Positions 19,158 through 29,593 of a stretch of DNA of 29,593 bases are shown here, one piece after another. A program made the position numbers and the translations under genes. Numbering within the stretch: the stretch's first letter is position 1; each line of letters opens with the position of its first letter. The notes under the pieces are model-generated. The model was not told the DNA's origin. It made no database searches and worked only from the letters and a program-made list of their open reading frames with translations. The DNA is from Phellopilus nigrolimitatus. Its lineage: Eukaryota > Basidiomycota > Agaricomycetes > Hymenochaetales > Hymenochaetaceae. The DNA lies in NCBI GenBank assembly GCA_021029095.1, contig JAJOHG010000317.1, forward strand, positions 1 through 29,593, read 5' to 3'.

Positions 19158-20048
19158 CTAGTCTCCGATTAGACAGTGAGTGTAGGTTTCATGTTCGACT
19201 ACTTCTGCGATCTATTTGTATTCTCTGAGCTGTACTTTGCCCACCGCAAGTTGAGCTTGACAACCAAACGCTGCATTGAGATCTGGCAATGCACAGTAAA
19301 CTGAAGGAGGGCCTTTGCATACAGCATATCACGTTGATATGGGGATAGTAGCACTCCTTTGTGTAATTTGCAAGTAAAACTGATATTGCAGCAGGGCATT
19401 GCGAGCATGGTATGCACTTTGAAAGTCACAACATACGTTCACGCCCATATGGGACAATTGATTAGAGTTGTCGCCGAGTTCTGTGACCCCCTTTGCAAAA
19501 TCTGACTCCGAGTTGTTCTGTCACAACGATATGTCTCTTGAATGCTGTTCGACAATAAATTTTGCTGTTCGATCCATTTCGCGTCGTCGTCGTGATTCCT
19601 GTTGTCGAGTACTGGTCAAAAAACATTACTGTCAGCGTAGCATCTTTGGCTGACGTTACGTAAGTCTCCTCGTTCTACATTTCTGATATGTAATAACTTT
19701 GGTTATACCGCACGCTTCGGGTTCTCCTTTGCGATTTTACATCGTTTCTACCTTTGTAGATCAATGAAGTTCGTTGTCATAAGCCTTATAGCTCTCTAGC
19801 ACATCCTCAGTTTACAAATATCTTTCGTATTTCTACAATCCTGAAAGAGAAAAAAAAAAGAACCAGGCCTACGTCGGGACGCGAGGACCAATATTCCTAT
19901 GATGAGTTGAAAACAGATGTACAGCATAAATAGGTGTAATGTTATGGTAGTCGTAACCGGTCATTATTGCAAAATGCCACAGCACCATTGAAACGTTTTC
20001 CTTCTTGCGGTCGCAGTCGCCTATACGCGCATTCAAAGCTGCAGTCGG
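19158..20048. other. Upstream of the kinase gene and 3' flank of the Sac3 gene; possible unplaced kinase exons
   Basis: On the minus strand, an ATG at 19626 opens a frame of about 55 codons, and other open patches lie at 19199-19440, but I could not join them to the kinase with phase-consistent GT-AG introns. They may be 5' exons, an untranslated leader, or noise. 19660-20048 holds the 3' flank of the Sac3 gene and an A-rich run near 19850-19860. Confidence 0.35.
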
Positions 20049-23000
20049 CTAATTTGCAACCGGACTCTTCCCACCATGCGTTTTGAGCACATCACGAGCG
20101 AGAGCGCGTAGCATTGCAACCGTTACAAGGGATGTGGAAGAATCGGCCGCAGACGGCGTGGTGCTGGGCGTCGGCGATAATGGTTCACTTGGTTCTGTTG
20201 CCGGCACTTCCTTTGACGGCGGGACGCGCGTGTACTTTGCGCCGTTTATCGGCGTGGAAGGGACCGGGCTAATAATCAAACTTAGGTCATGATAGACAAT
20301 GATGACATGATGTAAACACACCTTGCAGTCTGTGAGACGGATTCGTTTACATCGGCAACTTGTGGTGGAAACCCATCTGAATTGCGCCTCGAAGACAAGC
20401 GGGGGAGCGTTTTGATCGTAACGCGCAAGCGCAGTTGTGACTCCTCCAAAGTTTTGTCGAAGTCAGACACCGCACGTTCCAGGCCTACTTTCGTGATCGC
20501 ACGTTGTAGCATAGATCCGGAAGTAGATTGCTGGACGTGGAGAACAGCAAGATTTAGTAGATGATTAAAGAAAGCATGGGTCTCGAAATCTGCAGTTAGA
20601 TACATCAATTAATAGAGGAATGCAAGAACATAACAAGGAACAGACCTTTGTTAAAATCAGCCGAGCTGTAACTACTAGTGAGATAGTTTGCGTCGAACAT
20701 CGGAGACCTCAACCAATCACGAACAGACTGAGAAACGGATCTGAAAGAAAATTATAGAATCACGAGATCTTAGAAAGGAGTAATACTTACCGCTCATCAT
20801 GGTGTTTTACAAAAGGGAGCCGAGGAAACGGTGTCACTTGTGAAGAGCTTGGACTCCATGTAGCCATAACAATCTTCATCATAGCGTTCAAACTTTCGAC
20901 GAAATATCCCAAGACGTGGCTAAACATTGCCCAGTTAACTACACGTTGATTTGAGTCCGTGATGTTCTTGTATCTGAGCAATCTACAAAACTCACAGATG
21001 TCGTCAGAAGCACAGGCATCCAACCAAACAAACGCGGCTTCTCTCCAAGGCGAAATAAGATATTCGAATACATCTGGACACGATTGATGAGAACGTTCAT
21101 CGACTTCTGACGGATAAAGAGCCTACTTTTAAGGTTCAGTCGCTCGACGAGCTCGCCTCGGAGATCGACACTGAGTTTTGTCAAACAGTTTACGAAAGAT
21201 TGATCGAGGTCGAGATCGTTGGATGAGATTAAAGTCGTAGTATCGCGGACAATTGTTTCTGAAATATATGAAGCGACCTTCAAAATGTTCAGAGAAGAGC
21301 AAGCAAGCACGCTCGAGAGTAATTGTGAGACGGACCATTTCTGAGATATCAGGAACTATATCGTTGGCCAGCTTTGAATCCCAGTTTACGAACAATATGG
21401 CTGGGGCGTAATGTCGACGATCTGGTAACATGGCGATTATATCCCTTAATCTTGCGCAATCATCAAGAATGCGATATTTTCTGCAACGTATTGAATGGCA
21501 GTTCAAAATTACCAGAGATGTAGACAGACCTTTCAAATTCATCCTTCACTCCCTCGAGTGGCGTACACTCAAAAACAATCAATCCTGGGAATCCTTCCAG
21601 AGATGGATTCGCGGATATTGGAATAGAGAAAATTGCTTCCGATTCCCAATTTCCCGAGTTTGGCACATCAAATTTCTCCTGAAGCCAAATAGCTGTCCGG
21701 TCATTGTCCGGATTCATGCACAGCCATGTTGTCCAATTCGAGGGAACATGTCTGTGTCCCTGCCGTTTTTGAAGATCCGTCTGAATAGCTTTGACGAACG
21801 ACCCCTTGGCCCATATGCGCTCGTTTTCCTTCTTGTTCTACAAATCGTTTATGAGAAAGGACCATATCGTTAAATGTGTAGGCCAGACCTGAGCGAGTCT
21901 TTCAGCAAGTTCCTCATCTGTTCGGGTCGCTGTACCATGCGATACTCTGCACTTGAGCCGACGTCGTGCACGTCCTGGCTCATCTGCTGTATCATAGACC
22001 TCTCTTTGTCTTTTGGAAGATGACGATGACTGAGAGAGGTTGCCGCTGGCACTCTCGTGCAGCTTTTTCTTGTAGGCGTCGCTTCTTTGACATGCCTCTT
22101 TCCAGGCTCTCGCGTTCATTGCTCTTTGTTTCCATTTAAGAAATAAGCGAAAAACCAAGCGTTTCCAGACAAACTCTTTCGAGTCGCTTTGTAGTTCTGC
22201 CTCGGTCTTCTCTTTTCCTATTGCAGCAGACGAGAGTAAGGAGCCCTTCGTATTCGTAGAACGCACGCCCCCTAATGGCGAAGGAAATGAAGACGATGGC
22301 TGCCTATGCAACAGAGCGCTGTTTTGCTCCGGTGTGCCGAACGACGAAATGGGGGTCGGAGACGGATATGTGTCTGCCAAGCTCGTCGTTGTCGTCGATG
22401 TGCTCACACGAGGCTTAGAGAAATCATAAGCTGTAAGAGGAGTCGACGGCCCAACTGGAGACGCCGTATCAGGGAAAGTGGCAGTAGGTGTGCCAGGCAG
22501 CGAGATGGGAGCTTTACGGTTTAATGGGGGAGGTCCAACAGGGGAGTCGATAGCGAATGCCTTTCGGGATTGCCCGGATGACTTCAAAGTGACCCCAGTA
22601 TTTATAGAGAGAGTAGAACCGTTTACCGCTTTCTCCGGCGAGTGAAGAGGAAAGGAAGAACCAGAAGGAGTCAAAAATGAACGGCGATTAGGATCCACGA
22701 TGTTTTGGAGTAATGTATCAGTTCGGAGAGGTGTGAGACTAGCCCTAGGGCCAGCAGGCGAAATAGAAGTTCGTGAAGGTTGATCTGTACTAGGCGCGAA
22801 GCCTAGGGCAGAGTGATTGAGCGCCGGGGCGCTTTCAGAAGAAGCGAACGGGGGAGGAGTATGAGGTGTTTTTACAGCTTCTGATATAGGAACACGATCT
22901 TCCTCTCCTTCCGAGCCAAGAGGTGGTGCATTCCCAAGCGAACCGAACGAGCCCTTCATTGATTTGAAGCCGTTGGAAATGGCAGGTTGCGTGGTAGACG

Positions 23001-25197
23001 GCGCTGGCTGTGTAGTTGGCTCCCCGGTTGCGGCTGTCGAGAACAGTTTATTAGTAGAGGGTGCACCGAAGACAGGTCCTCCAAAAACGTTCTTGCTCGT
23101 GCCAAAAACAGATAGTGCGGTCCCAAATATAGATGTAGAAGGCGTTGTTGCTGAGCTAGTAAGCTTGCCCAAACCCGACTCCCTAGGAGTAGCAAAAGCC
23201 GATTGGGTCGTTGGTCCTCCAAAGGGAGATGTAGAAGTGAAACCTATTAAATAAGTGTCAATATACACACATTCGGATTACAAGTTGAAGAGTACCAGGA
23301 GCGGAAGATGAGTGTGAAATTGCGTCCTTTGGAGGCGTAGGTGCTACTCCGAAATTGTCAGTGAGCCATTGAGTAGCCCCTCGTTTGAGAGGCGAAGCGA
23401 GTGTTGAATCCATATGCTGGTCTTCCGATGCCCCTTCATCCACTTCTTCCGCATATTCAACATCGTCTACAAATGCCCCAAGCTCATCTTCTCCGCTCTC
23501 CCCTTCTTCATTCTGTGTAAAGTCGCCCATGGCTGCATCTGAATCGGTGAGCTCAACCTCGCTGCCCAGACCGCCCTCGACCTCCGAGTTGCCGTCAATG
23601 ATGTCTTGTATTGTCAGGGGACCTTTGATGCTCTCCATATCATCGATCGTGTCCTTTCCAAAAATATGCTCCAGAAAGCATGCGATGAGGTAAATCATAA
23701 TGATGTTACGTCGCTCGCGTAGGACGCCAGCTAACTCGGCGAACGTCTGCATCGCAGCAGCGCTGACCTTCATCTTGGACGTTTTTGTAATTGGGCTGCT
23801 CGCAGCTTGCACTTCGGAGCGAAATCGTGTGATAAGTTGAAAGGCAGGATCAGATGCGATATGTATAGGTGCTTTGTCGTTTCTTTCATGCTGGTCGCGA
23901 ATGAGTCCAAGACGGTGATAAATGCGCATCTCTAGCTCATGCGGTGATTGATACTTCCCTCGCTGGTCATCGTAAAACTCTTTGAGAGATAAGAGAGCTT
24001 CTTGCTATCAGACTTGTAGATGGAATTGCGACACAATTGAAGAGCTTACAGTTCATGAGTTGCTGAATTTCGAGCGATCGGTCAAACGTTTTCAAGCCAT
24101 ACATCAAGTGAAGAGAAAGGATGTGGAAACGCGTGCAACGCTCGTGGCATTCCATTGCAATTGGACCTGTATCCTGTTGAATGGTGAAGTCGTTGCGTAC
24201 TGCTCGCGACCGGTCGCGAACAAAGGCCTGGGTTTCTGCAAACCCTCCACGCGTGATGAGGTCGTGAAAGAGGTAGTTGAGCGTATTCTTCAGAATTAAG
24301 CGTGAGCGAAAGCTTTCCAGAAGTACACAAGGACGGAGGGGTCAAGAAGTCACACACTTTGAGAACAAGAGGAGGTCGCAGATCAGAAGGAATAATTTTG
24401 TCACCCTGACCGCGCTCGTAAATCTTCACAGCATGAGCATGATCCACCTTCTTAGTCGGTTTCCCATCAGGTCCCATGAGCTACAATCGGCAGTATGTTA
24501 AAGAATCAGTGCAGCAGAGATAAAAAAGCATTTCCAGCAAAACGATGCACGCACACATTCCCATTTATCCAAGTTGTTTTCCCTCTCGCGGCGGTAGCGC
24601 TCGAACTCTGGACACATATCTTGGCAAGTGCCGACGATGGTAATAGCTTCATCCAATCTTTTGGGCTTAGTTGGGTCATCCATCTTGCCTTCGCGGATTG
24701 CGCGCGCGCGCTCGATTTCACGAGTTTTGACAAGCTAATTGTTAATGATTGGTGCCAGCGGCTAATTAGAGAACGAGAAAGAGAAACGGAAAAATATCTG
24801 GATTTAGATAAGATGAATGACGCACCTCTTCCCATGTTTTAGTCCCAACATTCGACGGAGACGCAACTGGAACTGAAGAGGCGAAACGTACGGAAAAGGG
24901 CGCTGTGTCAGCCTCAGGCTCATCTTCGTCCTCCGTCACGTTTGTTGAGGGTATATTGCTGTGACCGCCGCGTCCATTTACCGTATGTGCTCCGCGTGCA
25001 TGACTTCTGGATACACCTCCACCCCGGCCGCGCTCCCACTTCGCCTCCGACGGTGCAGACGACGAGCTCTGGCCGCTAACCCAAGTTTTGTTCTTCGAGT
25101 GTACATGGGAGGTGCCCCCACGCCCACCAGACCCACGAAGGAATTGTCGCGCTCTATGGGGAGTGGGATTCTGTAGCTGCGTCGACGCGTCGCTCAT
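20049..25197 (-). CDS. SAC3: Sac3/GANP homologue, TREX-2 mRNA-export scaffold, 1474 residues, 13 exons
   Basis: Exons: 25197-24826, 24734-24555, 24480-24358, 24287-24050, 23997-23296, 23243-21889, 21837-21530, 21480-21332, 21258-21127, 21073-20791, 20740-20646, 20589-20322, 20268-20049. Sac3 scaffolds TREX-2, linking transcription and mRNA export at nuclear pores. The Arg/Gly-rich N-terminus is followed by the Sac3/GANP domain (about residues 155-410): [88 protein letters not shown]. An acidic stretch follows, then FG-type repeats after residue 539 ([25 protein letters not shown]). A helix [18 protein letters not shown] may be the Cdc31/centrin and Sus1 binding segment (inference). The C-terminal third ([38 protein letters not shown]) matches fungal/animal GANP. 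The start at 25197 was preferred over an upstream in-frame ATG at 25296. Exon 9 5' junction is the least certain. Confidence 0.87.
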
Positions 25198-26213
25198 AGT
25201 TGTTGTAGAGGTGCGCGACGCGGTGGCCTGTCGCGGTTTGTGAACAAGACCGAGGTGACGGCTACTCAATCTTACGTCAAGCAAATTAGTTCCCACGACC
25301 CTATGTGGCTATACATAGCTTCTGTATACGTAAGCACCCTTATGCAAGTCTTCACTCACATATTTTAAGCTTGTCATATACACATACATATGTAAGTATT
25401 GCAAGAAGACAAAAGAAACGTATTCGACTTGTACGAAGGTTTTTAGGGAGCTAATATGAATTGATTGAGCAAGTGATAAATCAGCATGTGCGAAAAAGTA
25501 ACAAACTTCAAAATATCCATGGAAGAAAATGAAAGTGAGCCTAATCTTATGCACTAAGGAAACCCTCTCAGTCTGGGAAGTCGTTGCTCTATTGTAAAAC
25601 GATATACTATCGCTAAAAGTAAGTTGCCGATGCCAGAAAGGGGTCAATCCTCCACCTAAAACTATTTCGCCGTCACAGCACCACAAACAAGCCCAGAGTC
25701 ATTGTAACATTGAGTAAGTGGGTATTCTTAGAGGCGTAGAACCGTCTCGACTTTATCGGTGCCTTCGTAATATTAATCTCCGAGTCTTACAAGCCCAAAA
25801 TCCACATGAAGAAGTGCTTGTAGTGGCTAAACGGATTCATATTGCTCATAAGAGCAGTACTATTCCTGTGTATTCTTAACCTTCGAGCATGGAGCTTCCA
25901 ACGTATCTTATCTTGTCAACCTTGAGATCGAAAAGCTGTGGTACAGATCGACCGATCGACGCCAAAGTCAAGCATTGTCGGAGCTTCCCTATCCATCCAT
26001 ATGTATCAGTGTAAAATATGTAGTTTTGTCTCTACTAGGGCTATAACTCGTAAGTACGGGAGAAAGTGACGTTTACCTATAAATCAAGGAAAAGGGTGCA
26101 CTCGGGATCTAACCTCGTGTGAAATGCATTAATACACGTAGAAAGCTATTGCAAGGATCTAAAATAGAAAAGAAAATCGCGCACATGGCGCTCTACACCA
26201 CATTCTCGCAGAA
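25198..26213. other. Intergenic region upstream of Sac3
   Basis: About 1 kb of AT-rich sequence between the Sac3 start and the stop of the 4CXXC gene, both on the minus strand. It should contain the Sac3 promoter. A minus-strand ATG at 25840 followed 50 bases later by a GTAAGA donor could be a small first exon, but no second exon is convincing. Confidence 0.4.
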
Positions 26214-29200
26214 TCACTTTGCCGACTTAACAGCGGCGAGTCCCCTCCGCATCGCGAGCGCGAGCTCGTCTTGCGACAGGCCAGTTGCGGACGGTGTTCC
26301 AAAGATCATAGGACCCGCCATGACTGTAGAAGCGCACGCGTTCTGCGTGAAGAACTTCGACCTGTCCTCGACGACGGAATTATGATAGGCTGCCTTATGG
26401 TCAGAAAGCACAGTCTCCTCCTGCTCAAGAAGGATTGGATCGATCATCGATGTAGGAAAATTCAGGATCAAGCGAGGCTGAGTCGTGTACAGATACCATC
26501 GAGTCGTGATTCCTCTGCGTCGCCGCCGAGAAGACGGGACCGAGTCCGTAACCGAAGGACGCGCCCGGCGAATCGAAGGGCTCTGCGAAGTAGTGGCGGC
26601 TCCGAGCGTTAGAGCATATGAATCGAAAGGCTCCTGGCATGCGAAAACCGGGTCATCGAACGCCGAAAAGGGTTTCATGCCCACATCCATGCTTCGCTCC
26701 CAATCAAACCCATATGCATTGCCCAGACCATCGCTATCGGGCCCATGCTCGATCATGCTTAACGTGGAATCGTGCTTGGCATCGTGAGGAGAGTACCACA
26801 GTGCCGAAGCGAGGTGTCCGTTCGATTGCAGGCTAGGGACGGTGAAGTCGTCGGGCGTCGGGAGGTGCATTGACGGCGCGACGCTGGACGCGGCGCTCTC
26901 CTGGTGATTCAACGTGAAATCCGGAACGTGAGCGCTCTGCTTCATGACGCGCCGCTTCTTTTTCGGGGGTTCGTGTTCGTGTTCATCGAGCACATCCTCA
27001 TCGGCAGTGATCTTGTGCGTCTTCGCCGGGGGCCTTCGTCCCCGTCTTTTCCTCGCCGGAACCTGAATGTCGCTTGCACGTAAAAAAGGACGATGCAGGC
27101 CATGTACGTCTCCACCATAAAGTCGACTTTCAACGAAGACGGCCTTCGCTTTCCCTTTTCCCTTTTCTGGCGCCGTATGGGCGTCTAGCTCGACGCAGCT
27201 CATTGCGCGTATCACCGCTGGAGGCGGACCCCAGGAGTCCTGCCACGAGCCAAGGAATGCCCGTCCGAGTGCCTTCCCGGTATTACGGTGGGGCTCGTTC
27301 TGCAAGCGTATCCACTTTTCCGCCTCTTCGCCAATATCAACGTTCGTCTTCGTCACAGCTTTCTCCGCTTTTCGCGTGCGCGGAGTTAGTCTGTCTTCCT
27401 TTCGTCGGCGTGGAGCTTCAGCCCTGCCCGTCCGCTGCAGACGCAATGTCGCCGACTCAGAAAGAAGAAGTGGGACGCCCAAGTCCCTCCAGGTGCGGCC
27501 CGACGAAGGTATATACTCGACATTCCGTCGATTACAGCACAAATCACAATTGCACGTGTTTGTGCAACGCGGACATGTAAACGAGACCGAGTACGGCACG
27601 AACTCGATGCCGGGATATCTGTAATACTAAATTCAGTAAAGTTAAAAAAAAATCAGGAGCATTTATTCGACGATCGCGTTTGCAAGCACTGGAGAGGATT
27701 GAACAGAAAAAACACTCACCTCACTACAAAACATTTATGACAATACGAAAGCGGACAGACCCATCCATCTATCACACTTGTGCACTTCATCTTCATGTAA
27801 CAGTTGCGAGTTCTACACTGGTGACAATAAACGTCGTCGTCGATTTCATCAAGATCATGTGCCTCTCCTATTCGTTCCGCTTCTTCGACCTCCTTTTCAT
27901 CAAGCTTCCGCGACTTTCTCTTCTTCCTGCTCTGTTCCGAGCCTTTTATACTAGTCTTAGCCGCCGGACACGTCACTATTGATGGAGAATGCGATGAAGG
28001 TCCAGGAGAAGAATGACAAGAAAGACCATCAGGAAGGGCAAGAGAAGATGGGCGGGAGAAAGAAGACAGTTGGCGGGGAATGACAATTGAAGGGGACGGA
28101 ATAAAAGACGTCCGATGAGCGCTTGTTTGGTCGTGTTCAGCCGAGAGCGCAGAATTCACTTTCCTTGCAGAAGGTTTGTCAGCAGGTGATGTCCACGTCG
28201 GCGTGCTTGTTATGACAGAAGGTTTATTGACAGCCACAATGGTTGCCTTCTCCTGCCCATCGGCGACACTGGGGTTTGGCGGGGACAATGGAGGGAGCGG
28301 CGCCTGCGCATGAGTGTTGGTACGCTGTGCAACAATAATCTCACCCTCCGAGGGAAAATCGGACCAGTTTTTAGACACCTGATCCGCTCTTTTCACTTTT
28401 GCACGTTCTCCGAATCTTTTTCTGCGTGCCTTCGATTTTGTATCCGTCTTCGAAGAAAGTGCTGCTCGGTCCGGTTGCCTATACTCATCTGAGTCGGAAT
28501 CGATCACAATAGGCCTATGTGAGTTCCGTCCTTTGCCTTTGACTTTGACTACCTCATGCTCTTCATCGTCGTCGTTGTCGTCATCGTCAAAGCCAATCGT
28601 AGTTAAAGTCGACGGCCCAGCCACAAGAGACCCAGATACAGAGGGAGATGAAGCCACGATGATAACTTCCCTCGACAGCTCATCGTGAGTGTCTTTTGCG
28701 ACCTTCGGCGTCTGTTTGGCCTTCGTCTTCCGAGCCTTCTCCTTCCGCGAAGAAGAATGCGCTTCGTCCCACGATCTGTACAGCTCTCGCGGAAATTTCA
28801 AGGGAGGGGGAACAACACAATCGAAAAAGAGTCTTTTAACGGGAAGCGATTTGGGCTTTGACTTTGTCCTCACTGTCTCTTTCGAAACCCGTTCTGTATT
28901 TGTAGACGTTTTCGGCGATGACGAAGAAATAAAGCTGGTTCCTGCGCGAGAAGAAGCTGCTTTTAATGATATTAACAAAGGCGAGTTTCGTGGGGTGTCG
29001 TTGATGGGAGAAGTCTAAAATTATGAAATGAAACGCAGAAGCATAAGATACGACACCCAAGAAGAGTGTGGAAAAGGTAAACGTGAAGCTGCGCTCACCT
29101 TAGAAGGGCCGGAAAAAACAGTTTCGCGAAGATCCTTAGTTAGACTCGAAGACGAAGAGGTTCCTCGGAGCTTCAGTAAGCTGTCTACGCTCTCAATAGA

Positions 29201-29541
29201 GCTTGTGTGGTCCGAGGAATGACCAATTTCTTCGTTATGTGAGGTCAATGCCATCGTGTCTTCCCGCGTGCCGATCGAAACATTCGCGTCAGAGTCCTTC
29301 GGAAGGGCAAAGGATGGTAAGACCTGCTTCTGGGTCTGTGATACAACATTCTCTCTCGACGAGTCGTGGGCTTTGTCTTGAGAATATGGAATAAAGGAAG
29401 CCTTTGGGTATATCTAAGTGCCATGAGCTATAACGTTGCGTGCCTTCTTGGACTTACTATCTCATCTACCTTCTTGTCATACGTCTGAGAAAAGGCGTCC
29501 GCTAACGAGCTCTGAGCATTAAATGATGACGTCGAGGCCAT
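26214..29541 (-). CDS. Nuclear protein with CDCA7-type 4CXXC_R1 zinc finger, 1032 residues
   Basis: Exons: 29541-29458, 29413-29099, 29014-27720, 27618-26214. The central finger (residues 530-597) matches zf-4CXXC_R1, the cysteine-rich domain of vertebrate CDCA7/JPO proteins: CHQCRTRNCYMKMKC, GWVCPLSYCHKCFVVRYP and CPRCTNTCNCDLCCNRRN, with twelve cysteines. In CDCA7 this domain reads hemimethylated DNA and recruits the HELLS remodeller; whether this fungal protein does so is inference. The N-terminal half is disordered, Ser/Lys-rich, with a SIM-like RPIVIDSDSDE and acidic DDDDNDDDEE. After the finger lie an AT-hook-like RKRRGRRPPAK and a basic KKKRR patch, then a long unstructured tail. A splice junction falls inside the finger (Arg565). 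The true start may lie further right if a GTATGT site at 29588 begins an intron. Confidence 0.84.
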
Positions 29542-29593
29542 AAGATTAAGAGCGAGTATAACGATAGCAATTTCAATATTGTGACATACCGCG
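29542..29593 (-). promoter_or_regulatory. Upstream edge of the 4CXXC gene, possible intron
   Basis: On the minus strand the edge reads CGCG then GTATGT, a good donor. It could pair with an AG at 29513 inside the assigned first exon, which would make this a spliced 5' region with another exon beyond the window. Confidence 0.3.

Noticed and set aside
25791..25840. Possible small first exon on the minus strand (MNPFSHYKHFFMWILG) followed by a GTAAGA donor
   Set aside because: No downstream exon could be found that stays open in phase and looks like protein.
1..29593. CRISPR arrays, operons, ribosome binding sites, prokaryotic mobile elements
   Set aside because: The window is spliced eukaryotic nuclear DNA; no regularly spaced repeats, inverted-repeat-flanked transposases or reverse transcriptase motifs were seen.

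Overview
This window is nuclear DNA of a filamentous basidiomycete, most likely an agaricomycete. The genes are broken by many short introns (mostly about 45-85 nt) with GT-AG ends and fungal branch-site-like sequences. One gene encodes a DUF7918 protein, a family I know mainly from mushroom-forming fungi. The other protein families are also typical of that group: an N-terminally membrane-anchored class 3 lipase, a tail-anchored FHA protein, and a TREX-2 Sac3 homologue. I cannot name a genus. I rebuilt the gene models by hand from reading frames, splice signals and family motifs, so the motif-anchored exons are firm while some first exons are less so.

Layout, left to right: (1) the 5' end of a minus-strand gene that runs off the left edge (261 to 1), probably with a mitochondrial presequence. 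(2) A very GC-rich plus-strand gene for an Ala/Pro/Arg-rich protein of unknown role (1220-2453). (3) A minus-strand DUF7918 protein whose tail carries SUMO-consensus and SUMO-interacting motifs (3233-4810). (4) A ten-exon plus-strand class 3 lipase (5926-8161). (5) A plus-strand unknown protein with a PCNA-binding-like motif (8820-10003). (6) A minus-strand MFS transporter with a perfect antiporter motif C and one GC-AG intron (10758-12448). (7) A tiny two-exon cysteine-rich gene (13681-14008, minus), head-to-head with (8) an 856-residue FHA-domain protein ending in a tail anchor (14125-17133, plus). (9) A divergent CAMK-like Ser/Thr kinase in visibly AT-richer DNA (17504-19110, minus). (10) A 13-exon, 1474-residue Sac3/GANP mRNA-export scaffold with FG-type repeats placed after the Sac3 domain (20049-25197, minus). 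(11) A 1032-residue nuclear protein with a CDCA7-type 4CXXC_R1 zinc finger (26214-29541, minus).

The genes do not form a pathway or a biosynthetic cluster. Several encode proteins with likely nuclear or signalling roles (Sac3, the 4CXXC protein, the FHA protein, the kinase, the DUF7918/SUMO protein), but the arrangement looks like an ordinary fungal gene neighbourhood. I found no tRNA, rRNA, CRISPR array or transposon. The most novel items are the small cysteine-rich gene, the SUMO-motif tail of the DUF7918 protein, the FG-repeat placement in Sac3, and the fungal 4CXXC protein.
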